This document shows positions 34,527 through 43,446 of a stretch of 64,000 nucleotides of DNA, piece after piece. Source of the stretch: Elusimicrobiota bacterium (GTDB lineage: Bacteria > Elusimicrobiota > Elusimicrobia > UBA1565 > UBA9628). Under the pieces are notes generated by a model that worked only from the letters and a program-made list of their open reading frames with translations, searched no databases and was not told where the DNA came from. Where the stretch lies: assembly GCA_028868375.1 (NCBI GenBank), contig JAGWUP010000015.1:1-64000 (forward strand), in the 5' to 3' direction. Both the position numbers and the translations under genes were made by a program. Position 1 is the first letter of the stretch. Each line of letters opens with the position of its first letter.

Positions 34527-35177
34527 ATGCTGCGGCGAGCTTGGATGGCGGCGCTGCTGTTGTGCATGGCGGCGAAGGCCCAGGCCGCCTGGAACGACGC
34601 GACCAGCCTGTGGCAGGAGCGCTACTACTGGGACGGCCTGCTGCAGGCGCGCGACCGCGTGGCGCGCAGCCAAAGCGACCCCGCGCTGCTCCCCGCCATG
34701 CGCGCGATCGCGGGCCAGACGGCGCAACAGGTCGCCAACCTGCAGCAGATCGAGGCTTACATGCAGGCGCAGGAAGGCAACCTCCGCTTCGCCTTCGCCC
34801 AGGACGACCCGCAGCCCAGCCTCGCCACCATCGGCGCGAACTTCGACACCCTGGCCAGGGGCGCCGAGCAGGTCCGCAACAATCTCTACTACCTGACCGT
34901 GCGCTGCCGCCTGGCCTCCTCGCAGGCCCTGCCCGATCCGGAAATGTACAAAGCCGCGCTGCTCATCCTGGGGCAGGTCCAGCAGCTGCAGCTGCGGCTC
35001 AACGCCCTTTATCTGGCCACGATCGCGGCCCGGCGATTGGTCTACGAGAACGGCTGGGCCGTGGAGAAGCCCTTCTTCCAGAAAACGGAATTGCTGCTGC
35101 GCTCGGTCGTCGACGTGCAGGATTCTGTCTTCGCGGTCTATAACTCCGGCTACGCGCTGGCGATGCGAAGCCGATGA
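34527..35177 (+). CDS. Secreted helical protein of unknown function
   Basis: A 216-residue protein with a signal peptide (about 1-20, ending AKAQAA). The mature part is mostly helical, rich in Gln and Ala (ANLQQIEAYMQAQEGNLRFAF in parts; ILGQVQQLQLRLNALYLATI), suggesting coiled-coil or four-helix structure. I recognise no family. It leads a run with an exported alpha/beta hydrolase and nagZ, all with 4-nt start/stop overlaps, so it may act in the periplasm on the cell wall. Confidence 0.75.
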   Translation: MLRRAWMAALLLCMAAKAQAAWNDATSLWQERYYWDGLLQARDRVARSQSDPALLPAMRAIAGQTAQQVANLQQIEAYMQAQEGNLRFAFAQDDPQPSLATIGANFDTLARGAEQVRNNLYYLTVRCRLASSQALPDPEMYKAALLILGQVQQLQLRLNALYLATIAARRLVYENGWAVEKPFFQKTELLLRSVVDVQDSVFAVYNSGYALAMRSR

Positions 35178-35878
35178 TCGCAGCCCTCCTGGCCGCCGCC
35201 GTCTGCGCCCACGCGGCCGGCCGTCCGGTGCGGTTTAAAAGCGACGACGGCTGGACGATCGCGGCCGTCTATTCGCCGCCCAGGCGGGGCCGGCCCACCG
35301 CCATCATGGTCCACGGCGTGGCGGCTGGACACGGGGAATACGACGCCTTCTCCTCCACCCTGCAAGCGCACGGCTGGGGAACCCTGGCGCTGGACCTGCG
35401 CGGCCACGGCGGCTCGACCGCCGGCCCGCGCGGCAAGCAAACCTTCATGAGCTTCGACGCCTCCGGGGAATGGCCCCATGCCGTCTACGACGTCCTCGCG
35501 GCCCGGCGCTTCCTGGCCGGACTGGGCGTCAAGGAGCGCTCCACGGTCCTCATCGGAGCCTCGATCGGCGCCAACCTCTGCGCCCGCGCCTTCGCGGCGA
35601 TGCCGAACGTCCGCCGGCTGGTGCTGCTCTCCCCGGGCTTCGACTATCGCGGGGTGACCCTGCCGGCGCGCGGGCCCTCCGGCGTCATCGCCGCCGCTTC
35701 CCCGGGCGACCCTTACGCCGCCGCCACGCTCGAGGCGCTGCGCAAGAGCTGGCCGAGCCTGACCGCCCTGAGCGCCCGCTCAGGACACGGCGCCCAGATG
35801 TTCTCCGACCCAGCGTTCGTGCGCGCCCTGCTGCGCGCCTTGACGGTCCCGAAGCTTATTGGTATCTTGAGACGATGA
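35174..35878 (+). CDS. Exported alpha/beta hydrolase
   Basis: A 234-residue protein with a short signal peptide (cleavage near HAAG, residue 15). The fold is clear: IMVHGVAAGHGEYDAF (oxyanion strand), LALDLRGHGGST, the nucleophile elbow GASIGAN with catalytic Ser, and C-terminal Asp (PGDPYAA) and His (SGHGAQMF) candidates. Family resemblance is to serine aminopeptidase S33/monoacylglycerol lipase-like enzymes. The substrate is unknown. The start overlaps the previous gene as ATGA and the end overlaps nagZ likewise. Confidence 0.85.
   Translation: MIAALLAAAVCAHAAGRPVRFKSDDGWTIAAVYSPPRRGRPTAIMVHGVAAGHGEYDAFSSTLQAHGWGTLALDLRGHGGSTAGPRGKQTFMSFDASGEWPHAVYDVLAARRFLAGLGVKERSTVLIGASIGANLCARAFAAMPNVRRLVLLSPGFDYRGVTLPARGPSGVIAAASPGDPYAAATLEALRKSWPSLTALSARSGHGAQMFSDPAFVRALLRALTVPKLIGILRR
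35860..35868 (+). promoter_or_regulatory. Extended -10-like box upstream of nagZ
   Basis: TGGTATCTT (TGn plus TATCTT) ends 6 nt before the nagZ ATG. The 11-base string ATTGGTATCTT recurs exactly before gmhA at 45871-45881. It lies within the end of the hydrolase gene. Confidence 0.35.
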
Positions 35879-37356
35879 GGTCTGCCGGCTTCCCGTTCTT
35901 GTTCGGCATCCACGGACGGCGGGCCACGCGCGAGACCGTCGGCCTGCTGCGGCGCTCCGGGGCCTGCGGGGTGCTGCTCTTGGCCCGCAACATCGAGACG
36001 GCCGCCCAGACGAAGGCCCTGACCGAGGAGTTGACTCAACGCCTGGGGCGGCCGCTGCTGTTCTCCGTCGACCATGAGGGCGGCTGGGTGCTGCGATTTC
36101 GCCAGGGCGTGACCGCCCTGCCAGGCAACTGCGCCCTGGGGCGCGCGGCGGACGATAAGCTGGCCTACGCCACGGGCCGCCAGATGGCCCTCGAATTGCG
36201 GCCCCTGGGCATCCAGCTCAACCTGGCCCCGGTCCTGGACGTGCTGACCCCGAACTACAACCCCGGCATCGGCATCCGCTCCTTCGGCCCGGACCCCGCG
36301 CTGGCGGGGCGGCTGGGCTCGGCGATGATTCGCGGGCTGCAGGACCACGGGGTCTCGGCCTGCGCGAAGCATTTCCCGGGCAAGGGGGCGGCCACGGTCG
36401 ACGCCCACGTCGCGCTGCCGACGATCCGCCTGGGCCGCTCGGCCTTCGAGCGCGGGCATCTGCGGCCCTTCAAGGACGCCGTGCGCTCCGGGGTGGCCTG
36501 CGTCATGACCTCGCACGTGCGCTACCCCGCCCTAGACGGCCAAGTCGCCACCTTCTCCGAGAAGATCACGCGCCGCCTCCTGCGCGAGCGGCTGGGATTT
36601 AAAGGCGTCGTGATCGCCGACGATCTCTGCATGGGGGCGGTCAGCGCCCGCATGCCGATCCAAGAGGCGGCCGTCAAGGCTTTCGCGGCCGGGCACGACC
36701 TCTTGATCCTCGCCCACGACCGGCAGGCCCAAGAGGAAGCGGCCCAGCTGATGGAGCAGGCCCTGGCCGACGGCCTGGTCGATCGCGAGGGCCTGGAGGC
36801 CTCCTGCGCGCGGATCGCGGCGCTGCTGGAGCGGCCCGCCTCCCCCCAGCGCGCCTCGGCGCGGGAAGGCCAACTCCTGGCGCGCCGGGTGGCGCGGCGG
36901 GGAATCGCCCTGGCCCGGCGCGGCGCGCTGGCCCTTCCGCTTAAACCCTCCAAGCGGCCGCTCTTGGTCGTGCTGCCGGACTTTAGCGAGGTCGCCCAAC
37001 GCTTCACCTTCGAGGGCGGGCCCCGCGGGCCGGAGCGGGAAATCCGCGGCCGCCTCTCGCGCTGGGGCCGCGCGCGCCTGCTCCGGGCCCCGGTGGAAAG
37101 CGGCGACTTGAACGGCCTGGCGAAAGCCGTGGAAGAGGCCGAGCGCGTGCTGTTCTTCTGCTTCGAGGCGCGCCGCTTCCCGGGACAGAAGGCGGCGCTG
37201 CGGCTGCTCTCGCGCCGGGCCGCCGACAAGACCGCCGTGGCCCTCGTGCGCGGCCGCTGGGACCTGGACTGGGCCGATCCCAAGATGACGGCGCTGGACG
37301 CCGGCGGCTACCGCCTCTGCCAATTGTCGGCCGTCCTCGACGAGGTCCTGGCGTGA
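35875..37356 (+). CDS. nagZ: Beta-N-acetylhexosaminidase (GH3, NagZ-like)
   Basis: GH3 NagZ removes GlcNAc from GlcNAc-anhydroMurNAc peptides in peptidoglycan recycling. The 493-residue product has SVDHEGGWVLRFRQGVTALPG (in parts), CAKHFPGKGAATVDAHVALP with the catalytic-loop Asp and His, and the nucleophile Asp in VVIADDLCMGAVSA. No signal peptide is evident, which suits a cytoplasmic NagZ. It is about 150 residues longer than the E. coli enzyme; the extra C-terminal part (RPLLVVLPDFSEVAQRF) resembles a GH3 C-terminal domain. The ATG at 35875 overlaps the previous stop. Confidence 0.9.
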   Translation: MRSAGFPFLFGIHGRRATRETVGLLRRSGACGVLLLARNIETAAQTKALTEELTQRLGRPLLFSVDHEGGWVLRFRQGVTALPGNCALGRAADDKLAYATGRQMALELRPLGIQLNLAPVLDVLTPNYNPGIGIRSFGPDPALAGRLGSAMIRGLQDHGVSACAKHFPGKGAATVDAHVALPTIRLGRSAFERGHLRPFKDAVRSGVACVMTSHVRYPALDGQVATFSEKITRRLLRERLGFKGVVIADDLCMGAVSARMPIQEAAVKAFAAGHDLLILAHDRQAQEEAAQLMEQALADGLVDREGLEASCARIAALLERPASPQRASAREGQLLARRVARRGIALARRGALALPLKPSKRPLLVVLPDFSEVAQRFTFEGGPRGPEREIRGRLSRWGRARLLRAPVESGDLNGLAKAVEEAERVLFFCFEARRFPGQKAALRLLSRRAADKTAVALVRGRWDLDWADPKMTALDAGGYRLCQLSAVLDEVLA

Positions 37357-38456
37357 CGGCCCTGCTCCTCGCCCTCCGGCTGCTGGGCGCTCCAAGCGCC
37401 GCCGCGACGGCGACGGCCGCTGCCGCCATGACCGCTCCGCTGGCCGCGGCCAGCGTCCGCGATTTGCACGACGCCTTCATCGAGGCGGTCTCGGACTCCA
37501 GCAAGGCCGCCATCCTCCGGCGGCTGTCGACCACCGTCCCCCGCGACGCCGGCGATCTCGAGGCGCTCTTCGACCTGTTCATGCGCTTCCCCGACCGGCT
37601 CGTGCGCGACGCCGCCTTCGAGTCCCTGACGCTGATGCAGCCGGACAGCGGCGCCCAGGCCGATCCGCTGTTGCTGCGCTACCTGGACCAGAACGATCCC
37701 GACAGCCAACTCTTCGGCGTTCGGGCCGCCCTCCAATTGCGCTCCGCCGCCGCCTTGCCGCTCGTGCGCCGCATCGCGGAGCGCAAGTTCCGCGCCAGCT
37801 CCGCCGATGAAGGGCTGCCGGCCGAGCGCAACGCTTGGTGGACCCAATACGAGGCGCTGTCCGCCCTGGCCCAATGGGAGGGAGCCCCGGCGCTGCCGCT
37901 GCTCAAGCGCAAGGCGGACGAGGCGCCGCGCATCGCCCGCATCATCGGCACCTATCTCTGGCAGCCCGCCCTTTCCCAAATCGCCCGCTGGGCGCGCGGC
38001 GGGGTCGCCGCCAGGGCCGAGGCCGAGGCGGCCCTGGGAGCGCCGACGCCGCTGCCGGCCCTGCGGGCCACGCGGGAGGCGATGCTGGGCTACCTCCACA
38101 ACCGCCGCGCCCCCTTCGAGCTGCGCCGCCGCCTGGCCTTCAAGATCGGCGAGTCCTCGACTCCGGAGGAGGTGGCCCAACTGCTCAAGGACTACGCCGC
38201 CGAGAAGGACGCCAAGACGCGCCGCCTGATCGCGGCCGCGCTGTTTTCCTCGCGCGACCAGCAGATCGTTCCCCTGCTGCTGAACTTCGCCAAGAGCGAC
38301 CCGGAGCCGGGCGTGCGGGCCGGCGCCCGGGTCCAGCTTAAGGACATGCTGCCGGCGGGCCAATACCAGGCCTTGCTCCAATGGGCCGCCGCCAACGATC
38401 CCGATCCGGCCAACCGCGAGATGGCCAAGCGGGAGCTGGCCGCGCCGGTCCATTGA
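37353..38456 (+). CDS. HEAT-repeat-like exported protein
   Basis: A 367-residue protein with an Ala-rich signal-like N-terminus (about 1-33). The rest is helical repeats of the HEAT/PBS-lyase type, for example LLLRYLDQNDPDSQLFGVRAAL (in parts), RRLIAAALFSSRDQQIVPLLL and FAKSDPEPGVRAGARVQL. Such repeats bind protein partners. There is no enzymatic motif. The start is GTG at 37353, overlapping the nagZ stop as GTGA. Confidence 0.75.
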   Translation: MTALLLALRLLGAPSAAATATAAAAMTAPLAAASVRDLHDAFIEAVSDSSKAAILRRLSTTVPRDAGDLEALFDLFMRFPDRLVRDAAFESLTLMQPDSGAQADPLLLRYLDQNDPDSQLFGVRAALQLRSAAALPLVRRIAERKFRASSADEGLPAERNAWWTQYEALSALAQWEGAPALPLLKRKADEAPRIARIIGTYLWQPALSQIARWARGGVAARAEAEAALGAPTPLPALRATREAMLGYLHNRRAPFELRRRLAFKIGESSTPEEVAQLLKDYAAEKDAKTRRLIAAALFSSRDQQIVPLLLNFAKSDPEPGVRAGARVQLKDMLPAGQYQALLQWAAANDPDPANREMAKRELAAPVH

Positions 38457-38457
38457 G

Positions 38458-39162
38458 ATGCTGACGATCGTTCCGACGCCGCTGGGAAACCTGGAGGACA
38501 TGCCCCCGCGGGCCCTGCGGGCCCTCAAGGAGGCGCAGGCCGTCTACTGCGAGGACACGCGCCGCACCCGCGCCCTTCTGTCCCACTTCGGATTGTCGAG
38601 CCCGCTCTTGCGCTACAACGAGCGCGACCAGCGCTGCCGAGGACAGGTGCTGGAGCGCCTGTCCTCGGGGCAATCCCTGGCCCTGGTCTGCGACGCCGGG
38701 CTGCCCTGCATCTCCGACCCCGGCTGGCGCCTCGTCGCGCTGGCGCGGCGCGGCCGCGTCCCGGTCTCGGTCATCCCGGGCGGCTCGGCGGTGACGACTG
38801 CCTTGGCCGGCTCCGGCCTGCCGGCGGACTCCTTCGTCTTCTTGGGCTTCTTGCCGCGCTCCGCCGGCAAGCAGCGCGCGCTCTTGGAATCCGCGGCCAG
38901 GCTGGAGAAGACCATCGTCGCCTACGAATCCCCCTTCCGCGTCCTGGACCTTCTCGCCGCGGCCGCTCAAGCCTTGGGCGCCGGGGCGCAGTGCTGCGTC
39001 GCGCGCGAGCTCTCGAAGCTGCACGAGGAATGGCTCTACGGAACCATCGAGTCGGCGCGCGCGGCGCTGTCCGAGCGCAAGGAAATCCTGGGCGAGTTCG
39101 TCGTGATGCTCAATCCCCGCCCCTTCGAAAATAATGACAACGACGCGGATCATCAAGCTTGA
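38458..39162 (+). CDS. rsmI: 16S rRNA 2'-O-ribose C1402 methyltransferase
   Basis: RsmI methylates the ribose of C1402 in the decoding centre. The 234-residue product has the tetrapyrrole-methylase fold signatures IVPTPLGNLEDMPPRAL, YCEDTRRTRALLSHF, LVCDAGLPCISDPG and VIPGGSAVTTALAGSGL, and YESPFRVLDLL. It is about 50 residues shorter than E. coli RsmI, lacking the extra C-terminal helical region. It starts 1 base after the previous stop and overlaps tsaC by 29 nt. Confidence 0.95.
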   Translation: MLTIVPTPLGNLEDMPPRALRALKEAQAVYCEDTRRTRALLSHFGLSSPLLRYNERDQRCRGQVLERLSSGQSLALVCDAGLPCISDPGWRLVALARRGRVPVSVIPGGSAVTTALAGSGLPADSFVFLGFLPRSAGKQRALLESAARLEKTIVAYESPFRVLDLLAAAAQALGAGAQCCVARELSKLHEEWLYGTIESARAALSERKEILGEFVVMLNPRPFENNDNDADHQA

Positions 39163-39775
39163 GAACGGCCGCGGGCTGACCGCGGAGGAGGTCGGCGCCC
39201 TGGCGGGCGCCGCGACCGCCTGCAAGGTGCTGGCCTTCCCCACGGACACCGTCTACGGGCTGGGCTCGACCGCCCTGGTGAAGGCGGCCGCGCGCCGCCT
39301 CTACCAGATCAAGGAGCGCCCGAGCTTGAAGCCCCTGCCGGTCTTCGTGCCGTCCGCGCAGGCCGCTCAACGCTGGGCGCAGTGGACCCCCCTGGCGCAG
39401 GCCTTAGCCGAGCGCTTCTGGCCCGGCCCGCTGACCTTGGTCTTAAAACCCACGGCGGAGGGGCGGCTGCTCACCTTCGCCGAGTACGCCACGATCGCCC
39501 TGCGCGTGCCGGCGCACGCAGAGCTGCTGCGCGTCATCGAAGCCTCCGGCGTGCCCTGGGCGCAGACCAGCGCCAACCGCTCCGGCCAGCCGCCCCTGAC
39601 CGACGCAGCCGAGGTGATCCGGCAGTTCGACGGCGCGGTCGACTGGATCGTCGACGCCGGCCCCGTGGCGGGCGCCGCCTCGACCATCGTCGACGCCACC
39701 GGCTCCTCCCCGCGCCTGCTGCGCGAGGGCCGCCTGTCCGCAGCCGACATCCTTTCCGCGGGAGCGAATCGATGA
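39134..39775 (+). CDS. tsaC: Threonylcarbamoyl-AMP synthase
   Basis: TsaC/Sua5 makes threonylcarbamoyl-AMP for the t6A37 modification of ANN-decoding tRNAs. The 213-residue YrdC-fold protein has the [17 protein letters not shown] entrance, the KxR-type basic residues [31 protein letters not shown] and [10 protein letters not shown]. It lacks the Sua5 C-terminal domain, so TsaC is the right name. The start overlaps rsmI and the end overlaps glyA as ATGA. Confidence 0.95.
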   Translation: MTTTRIIKLENGRGLTAEEVGALAGAATACKVLAFPTDTVYGLGSTALVKAAARRLYQIKERPSLKPLPVFVPSAQAAQRWAQWTPLAQALAERFWPGPLTLVLKPTAEGRLLTFAEYATIALRVPAHAELLRVIEASGVPWAQTSANRSGQPPLTDAAEVIRQFDGAVDWIVDAGPVAGAASTIVDATGSSPRLLREGRLSAADILSAGANR

Positions 39776-41028
39776 ACCCCCTGAAAACCCAGGATCCCGA
39801 AGTCCACGCCGCGATCGCCAACGAGCTGCGGCGGCAGCGCGAGAACCTGGAGCTGATCGCCTCGGAAAACTACGCCTCAGAGGCCGTGCTGGAGGCCCAG
39901 GGCTCCGTATTGACCAACAAGTACGCCGAGGGCTATCCCGGCAAGCGCTACTACGGCGGCTGCCAATTCGTCGACGTCGTCGAGACCCTGGCGATCGAGC
40001 GCGCCAAGACGCTTTTTAACGCCGAGCACGCCAACGTCCAGCCCCACTCCGGCACGCAGGCCAACATCGCGATGTATCTCTCCGTGCTCAAGCCGGGCGA
40101 CGTCGTCATGGGCTTGAACCTCGCCCACGGCGGCCATCTCTCGCACGGCCATCCCTTGAACTTCTCCGGGAAATACTTCCAGATCGTCCCCATCAACGTG
40201 TCGCGGCAGACCGAGCTGATCGACTACGACGAGGCGGAGGCCCTGGCCCAAAAGCACAAGCCTCGGATGATCTTCGCCGGCGCCTCCAACTACTCCCGCG
40301 TATTCGATTGGGGCAGGCTCAAGCGCATCGCCGACTCCGTCGGCGCCTATTTCGCCGCCGACATCGCCCATTACGCCGGGCTGATCGCCGCGGGCGTCTA
40401 CCCCTCTCCGGTGCCCTTCGCCGATTTCACGACGACGACCACCCACAAGACCCTGCGCGGCCCGCGCGGGGGCATGATCCTCTGCCGCGCCTCCCACGCG
40501 GCCGCCGTCGACAAGATCACCTTCCCCGGCACGCAGGGAGGCCCGCTGATGCACGTCGTCGCGGCCAAGGCCGTCTGCTTTGGCGAGGCCCTCCGCCCGG
40601 AGTTCAAGCGCTACCAGGCCCAGGTGGTGGCCAACGCCAGGACCCTGGCGAAAGCCCTGGCGGACCGGGGCTTGCGGATCGTCGCCGGGGGCACCGACTG
40701 CCATCTCTTCTCCCTGGACCTGCGCTCGAAGAAGGCCACCGGCAAGGAGGCCGAGGAGGCGCTGGACCGCGCCGGGATCACCGTCAACAAGAACGCCATC
40801 CCCTACGATCCGCAGAAGCCGTTCATCGCCTCCGGCGTGCGCATCGGCACTCCGGCCGTGACCACGCGCGGCATGAAGGAGCCGGAGATGGAGGCCATCG
40901 CCCAGCTCATCGACGACGCCTTGGCCGCCAAGGCCGACGAGTCCGGATTGCGCGCCATCCGAGGCGAGGTGACGCGGCTGTGCGCGCGCTTCCCGATCTA
41001 TCCCGGCCTGCCCGCAGGCGGCTCATGA
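39772..41028 (+). CDS. glyA: Serine hydroxymethyltransferase
   Basis: A 418-residue PLP enzyme interconverting serine and glycine with tetrahydrofolate. Diagnostic stretches are [61 protein letters not shown], the PLP Lys in [13 protein letters not shown], and [11 protein letters not shown]. The ATG at 39772 overlaps the tsaC stop; upstream open sequence is shadow. Methylene-THF from this enzyme would feed ThyX. Confidence 0.98.
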   Translation: MNPLKTQDPEVHAAIANELRRQRENLELIASENYASEAVLEAQGSVLTNKYAEGYPGKRYYGGCQFVDVVETLAIERAKTLFNAEHANVQPHSGTQANIAMYLSVLKPGDVVMGLNLAHGGHLSHGHPLNFSGKYFQIVPINVSRQTELIDYDEAEALAQKHKPRMIFAGASNYSRVFDWGRLKRIADSVGAYFAADIAHYAGLIAAGVYPSPVPFADFTTTTTHKTLRGPRGGMILCRASHAAAVDKITFPGTQGGPLMHVVAAKAVCFGEALRPEFKRYQAQVVANARTLAKALADRGLRIVAGGTDCHLFSLDLRSKKATGKEAEEALDRAGITVNKNAIPYDPQKPFIASGVRIGTPAVTTRGMKEPEMEAIAQLIDDALAAKADESGLRAIRGEVTRLCARFPIYPGLPAGGS

Positions 41029-41900
41029 CGGAAAAAGCCAAGATCGGCGTGCTGGGAGGAAGCGGGCTCTACGAGATCCCGGGCCTGCGCAACGTGCGCC
41101 GCGTCCAGGTCAAGACCCCGTTCGGCGAGCCCTCCGGGGCGGTCACGCTGGGCGAGCTTGAGGGCGTGGACTGCGCCTTTCTGCCGCGCCACGGGCAGGG
41201 GCACGTCCTCCTGCCCTCCGAGATCAACGCGCGCGCCAACATCTGGGCCCTTAAGTCGCTGGGCGTGGAGCGCTTGATCGCCGTCAGCGCGGTCGGCTCC
41301 TTGAAGGAGGAGCTGGCCCCGCGGCACTTCGTCGTGCCCGACCAGCTCATCGACCGCACCAAGGGCAGGACCAGCACCTTCTTCGGGGGCGGCATCGTGG
41401 CCCACGTCACCTTCGACCGACCCTTCTGCGCGGAGCTTTCCAAGCTGCTCTGCGAGACGGCCGGCGGGCTGGGCCTCGTCGCGCATTCGGGCGGGACCTA
41501 CGTCTGCATGGAGGGCCCGCAGTTCTCGAGCAAGGCGGAGTCCCGCCTCCACCGCCAGCTCGGCGCGGACATCGTCGGGATGACGGCGATCCCCGAAGCC
41601 AAGCTGGCGCGGGAGGCCGAGCTCTGCTACGCGATGGCCGCCCTGGTGACGGACTACGACTGCTGGAAGGAAGGCGAAGAGGTCAACAACGAGCAGGTGA
41701 TCCAAACCCTGAACGCCAACGTCGCCAACGCGATCCGCCTGCTGGCCTCGGCCCTGCCGGCGGCCTGCGCCCTGCCGCGGCGCTGCCGCTGCGCCCGGGC
41801 CCTGGAAGGGGCGATCTTCACCAGCCCGCGGAACATGGACCGCAAGGCGGCCAAGCGCCTGGAGCTGCTCATCGGCCGCTTCACGCGGGGGCGCCGATGA
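41025..41900 (+). CDS. mtnP: S-methyl-5'-thioadenosine phosphorylase
   Basis: MTAP cleaves methylthioadenosine to adenine and methylthioribose-1-phosphate. The 291-residue product shows [38 protein letters not shown] (in parts), [24 protein letters not shown] (in parts), [15 protein letters not shown] and the MTAP-type end [18 protein letters not shown] plus VTDYDCW. These favour MTAP over purine nucleoside phosphorylase. It continues the coupled glyA-mtnP-cdd run. Confidence 0.93.
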   Translation: MTEKAKIGVLGGSGLYEIPGLRNVRRVQVKTPFGEPSGAVTLGELEGVDCAFLPRHGQGHVLLPSEINARANIWALKSLGVERLIAVSAVGSLKEELAPRHFVVPDQLIDRTKGRTSTFFGGGIVAHVTFDRPFCAELSKLLCETAGGLGLVAHSGGTYVCMEGPQFSSKAESRLHRQLGADIVGMTAIPEAKLAREAELCYAMAALVTDYDCWKEGEEVNNEQVIQTLNANVANAIRLLASALPAACALPRRCRCARALEGAIFTSPRNMDRKAAKRLELLIGRFTRGRR

Positions 41901-42337
41901 CCCAAATTCAGAGCCTCTCTCAAGCCTCGCGCCTCATCGCCGCCGCCGAGGCCGCGCAGCGCCGCGCCTACTGCCCCTACTCGCGCTTTCCGGTCGGCGC
42001 GGCGGTCATGGCCGAGGACGGCACGATCCACTCCGGCTGCAACATCGAGAACGCCTCCTACGGGCTGGCGCTCTGCGCCGAGCGCAACGCCGCCGCGGCG
42101 GCGGTCTTAGGCGGCAAGAGGCTGTTCAAGGTCGTGGCCGTCGTCGCGCGCCTGGCCAGGCCCTGCGGCGCCTGCCGGCAGGTCCTGCTGGAATTCTCGG
42201 ACAAGACGACGCGGCTGATCCTGGTCCACCAGGCGCCCAGGCGCAGGATCGAGACGACGAGCCTCCTCGCCTTGCTTCCCAAGGCGTTTAATCCGAGAGA
42301 GGCGGGGCTGCGGCGGGCGCGAAACGGAGGCTTATGA
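41897..42337 (+). CDS. cdd: Cytidine deaminase
   Basis: A 146-residue homotetramer-type deaminase converting cytidine to uridine. The zinc site is complete: CAERNA (Cys and catalytic Glu) and PCGACRQVLLEF (two Cys). FPVGAAVMAEDG and GCNIENASYGL are also typical. It overlaps mtnP and the biotin-carrier-like gene as ATGA. With thyX and mtnP this run is nucleoside salvage and one-carbon metabolism. Confidence 0.96.
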   Translation: MTQIQSLSQASRLIAAAEAAQRRAYCPYSRFPVGAAVMAEDGTIHSGCNIENASYGLALCAERNAAAAAVLGGKRLFKVVAVVARLARPCGACRQVLLEFSDKTTRLILVHQAPRRRIETTSLLALLPKAFNPREAGLRRARNGGL

Positions 42338-42714
42338 CGAGCGAGCAACTCAAGGACGTGCTGGCCTGGATCAAGACGACCGATTTGGTCGAGGTCCAAT
42401 ACAAGCGCGGCGGCGACGGCTTCTCCCTGTCCCGCGCCGAGGCCGCCCCCCGCTACCCGATTCCGGCCAGCCGCTTTGCGGCCGTGACCTCCCCCGGCGT
42501 CGGCCTCTTTCAATGGAGCGCCCTGGGCAAGGCCCGCAGCGCCGAGGAAGGCCGGGAAGTCTCGGAGGGCGAGACCTTGGGCGTCATCGAGGAGGCGAAG
42601 GGCCAGGCGATCCCGGTCAAGGCCCCCTGCGCCGGCCGCGTGGCGAAGATCTTCATAGAGGGCGGCGCCCCGGCCGAGTACGGCCAGGCCCTGCTCTTCC
42701 TGGAGCCGCGTTGA
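42334..42714 (+). CDS. accB: Biotin carboxyl carrier-like protein with atypical acceptor site
   Basis: A 126-residue protein with the AccB layout: N-terminal helix (LKDVLAWIKTTDLVEVQYKR), a linker and a lipoyl/biotinyl beta-barrel (VTSPGVGLFQWSALG to AEYGQALLFLEP). The conserved turn normally reads EAMKM with biotinylated Lys. Here it reads EEAKGQ, with Lys89 one position earlier and no Met before it. The domain is otherwise intact, so biotinylation may be absent or unusual. accC lies one gene downstream, supporting the AccB assignment. Confidence 0.75.
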   Translation: MTSEQLKDVLAWIKTTDLVEVQYKRGGDGFSLSRAEAAPRYPIPASRFAAVTSPGVGLFQWSALGKARSAEEGREVSEGETLGVIEEAKGQAIPVKAPCAGRVAKIFIEGGAPAEYGQALLFLEPR

Positions 42715-43445
42715 GCCAAGAGCCGTGGCCGCCGGAGGCCTCCGAGCTGGAGGAGCCGCCGGCCAACGGAGGGGGCGGAAAGTCCCGCCCCGTCCTCGCC
42801 CTGCTTAAAATCGCGGCACTGCTCTCGATCGTCGCCCTTTGCGCGCTGAGCCTGCGTCAGGACAACGGGGCGCGCAGGCTGCCGCCCAAGCTCGGCGAGC
42901 GCTACCTGGAGGCCCTGCGGACGAACGACTACGCCACGGCCTACGGCATGCTGTCGCGGGCCTCTCGCGCCGCCTACAGCCTCGACGCCTTCCGCAAAAG
43001 CCTCGACGCCTCCCCTTGGTCCTGGAGCGGCCTGGCCCTCGCCTCAAGCCGCCCCGGCCTGGCGGCGCTGGAGTACGATTTCTTGGCGCCCGGACGGCCC
43101 GCGCGGCGCGACACGCTGATCTTCGCGCTGGAGCAAGGCCGCTGGGTCCATCCCTGCGATTGGCCGATCCTGCGCCAGGCGCGGGACGCCTTCGCCCGCC
43201 GCAATCCGGCCCTGGCTCTGCTCAAGGCCGAGGAGGCCGCCCGCGTCGACCCCTTCGATCCGGCGGCCCGCGGCCTGCTCTGCCGCAGCGCCTGCCTGGC
43301 CGGGACGCTCAAGCTTGCCCGCTTTTCCTGCGCCCGGGCGCTGGAGCTGGCTCGGCGCTATCCCTCTCGGCTCTCCGCCCCGGCTCCGGGCGAGCTGAGC
43401 GCGCTCCTGGCCGCGGCGCAAGGCGTCAAGGACGGAGGAAGATGA
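42711..43445 (+). CDS. Single-pass membrane protein of unknown function
   Basis: A 244-residue protein starting at TTG 42711, overlapping the accB stop as TTGA. It has a cytoplasmic Glu/Pro-rich N-terminus, one transmembrane helix (LLKIAALLSIVALCALSL, about residues 30-48) and an external part with YLEALRTNDYATAYGMLSRASR, a pattern seen in DUF4878/NTF2-like lipoprotein domains, followed by a TPR-like C-terminus (ALALLKAEEAARVDPFDPAA). Lying between accB and accC is unusual; those genes are normally adjacent. Confidence 0.65.
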   Translation: MSQEPWPPEASELEEPPANGGGGKSRPVLALLKIAALLSIVALCALSLRQDNGARRLPPKLGERYLEALRTNDYATAYGMLSRASRAAYSLDAFRKSLDASPWSWSGLALASSRPGLAALEYDFLAPGRPARRDTLIFALEQGRWVHPCDWPILRQARDAFARRNPALALLKAEEAARVDPFDPAARGLLCRSACLAGTLKLARFSCARALELARRYPSRLSAPAPGELSALLAAAQGVKDGGR

Positions 43446-43446
43446 C

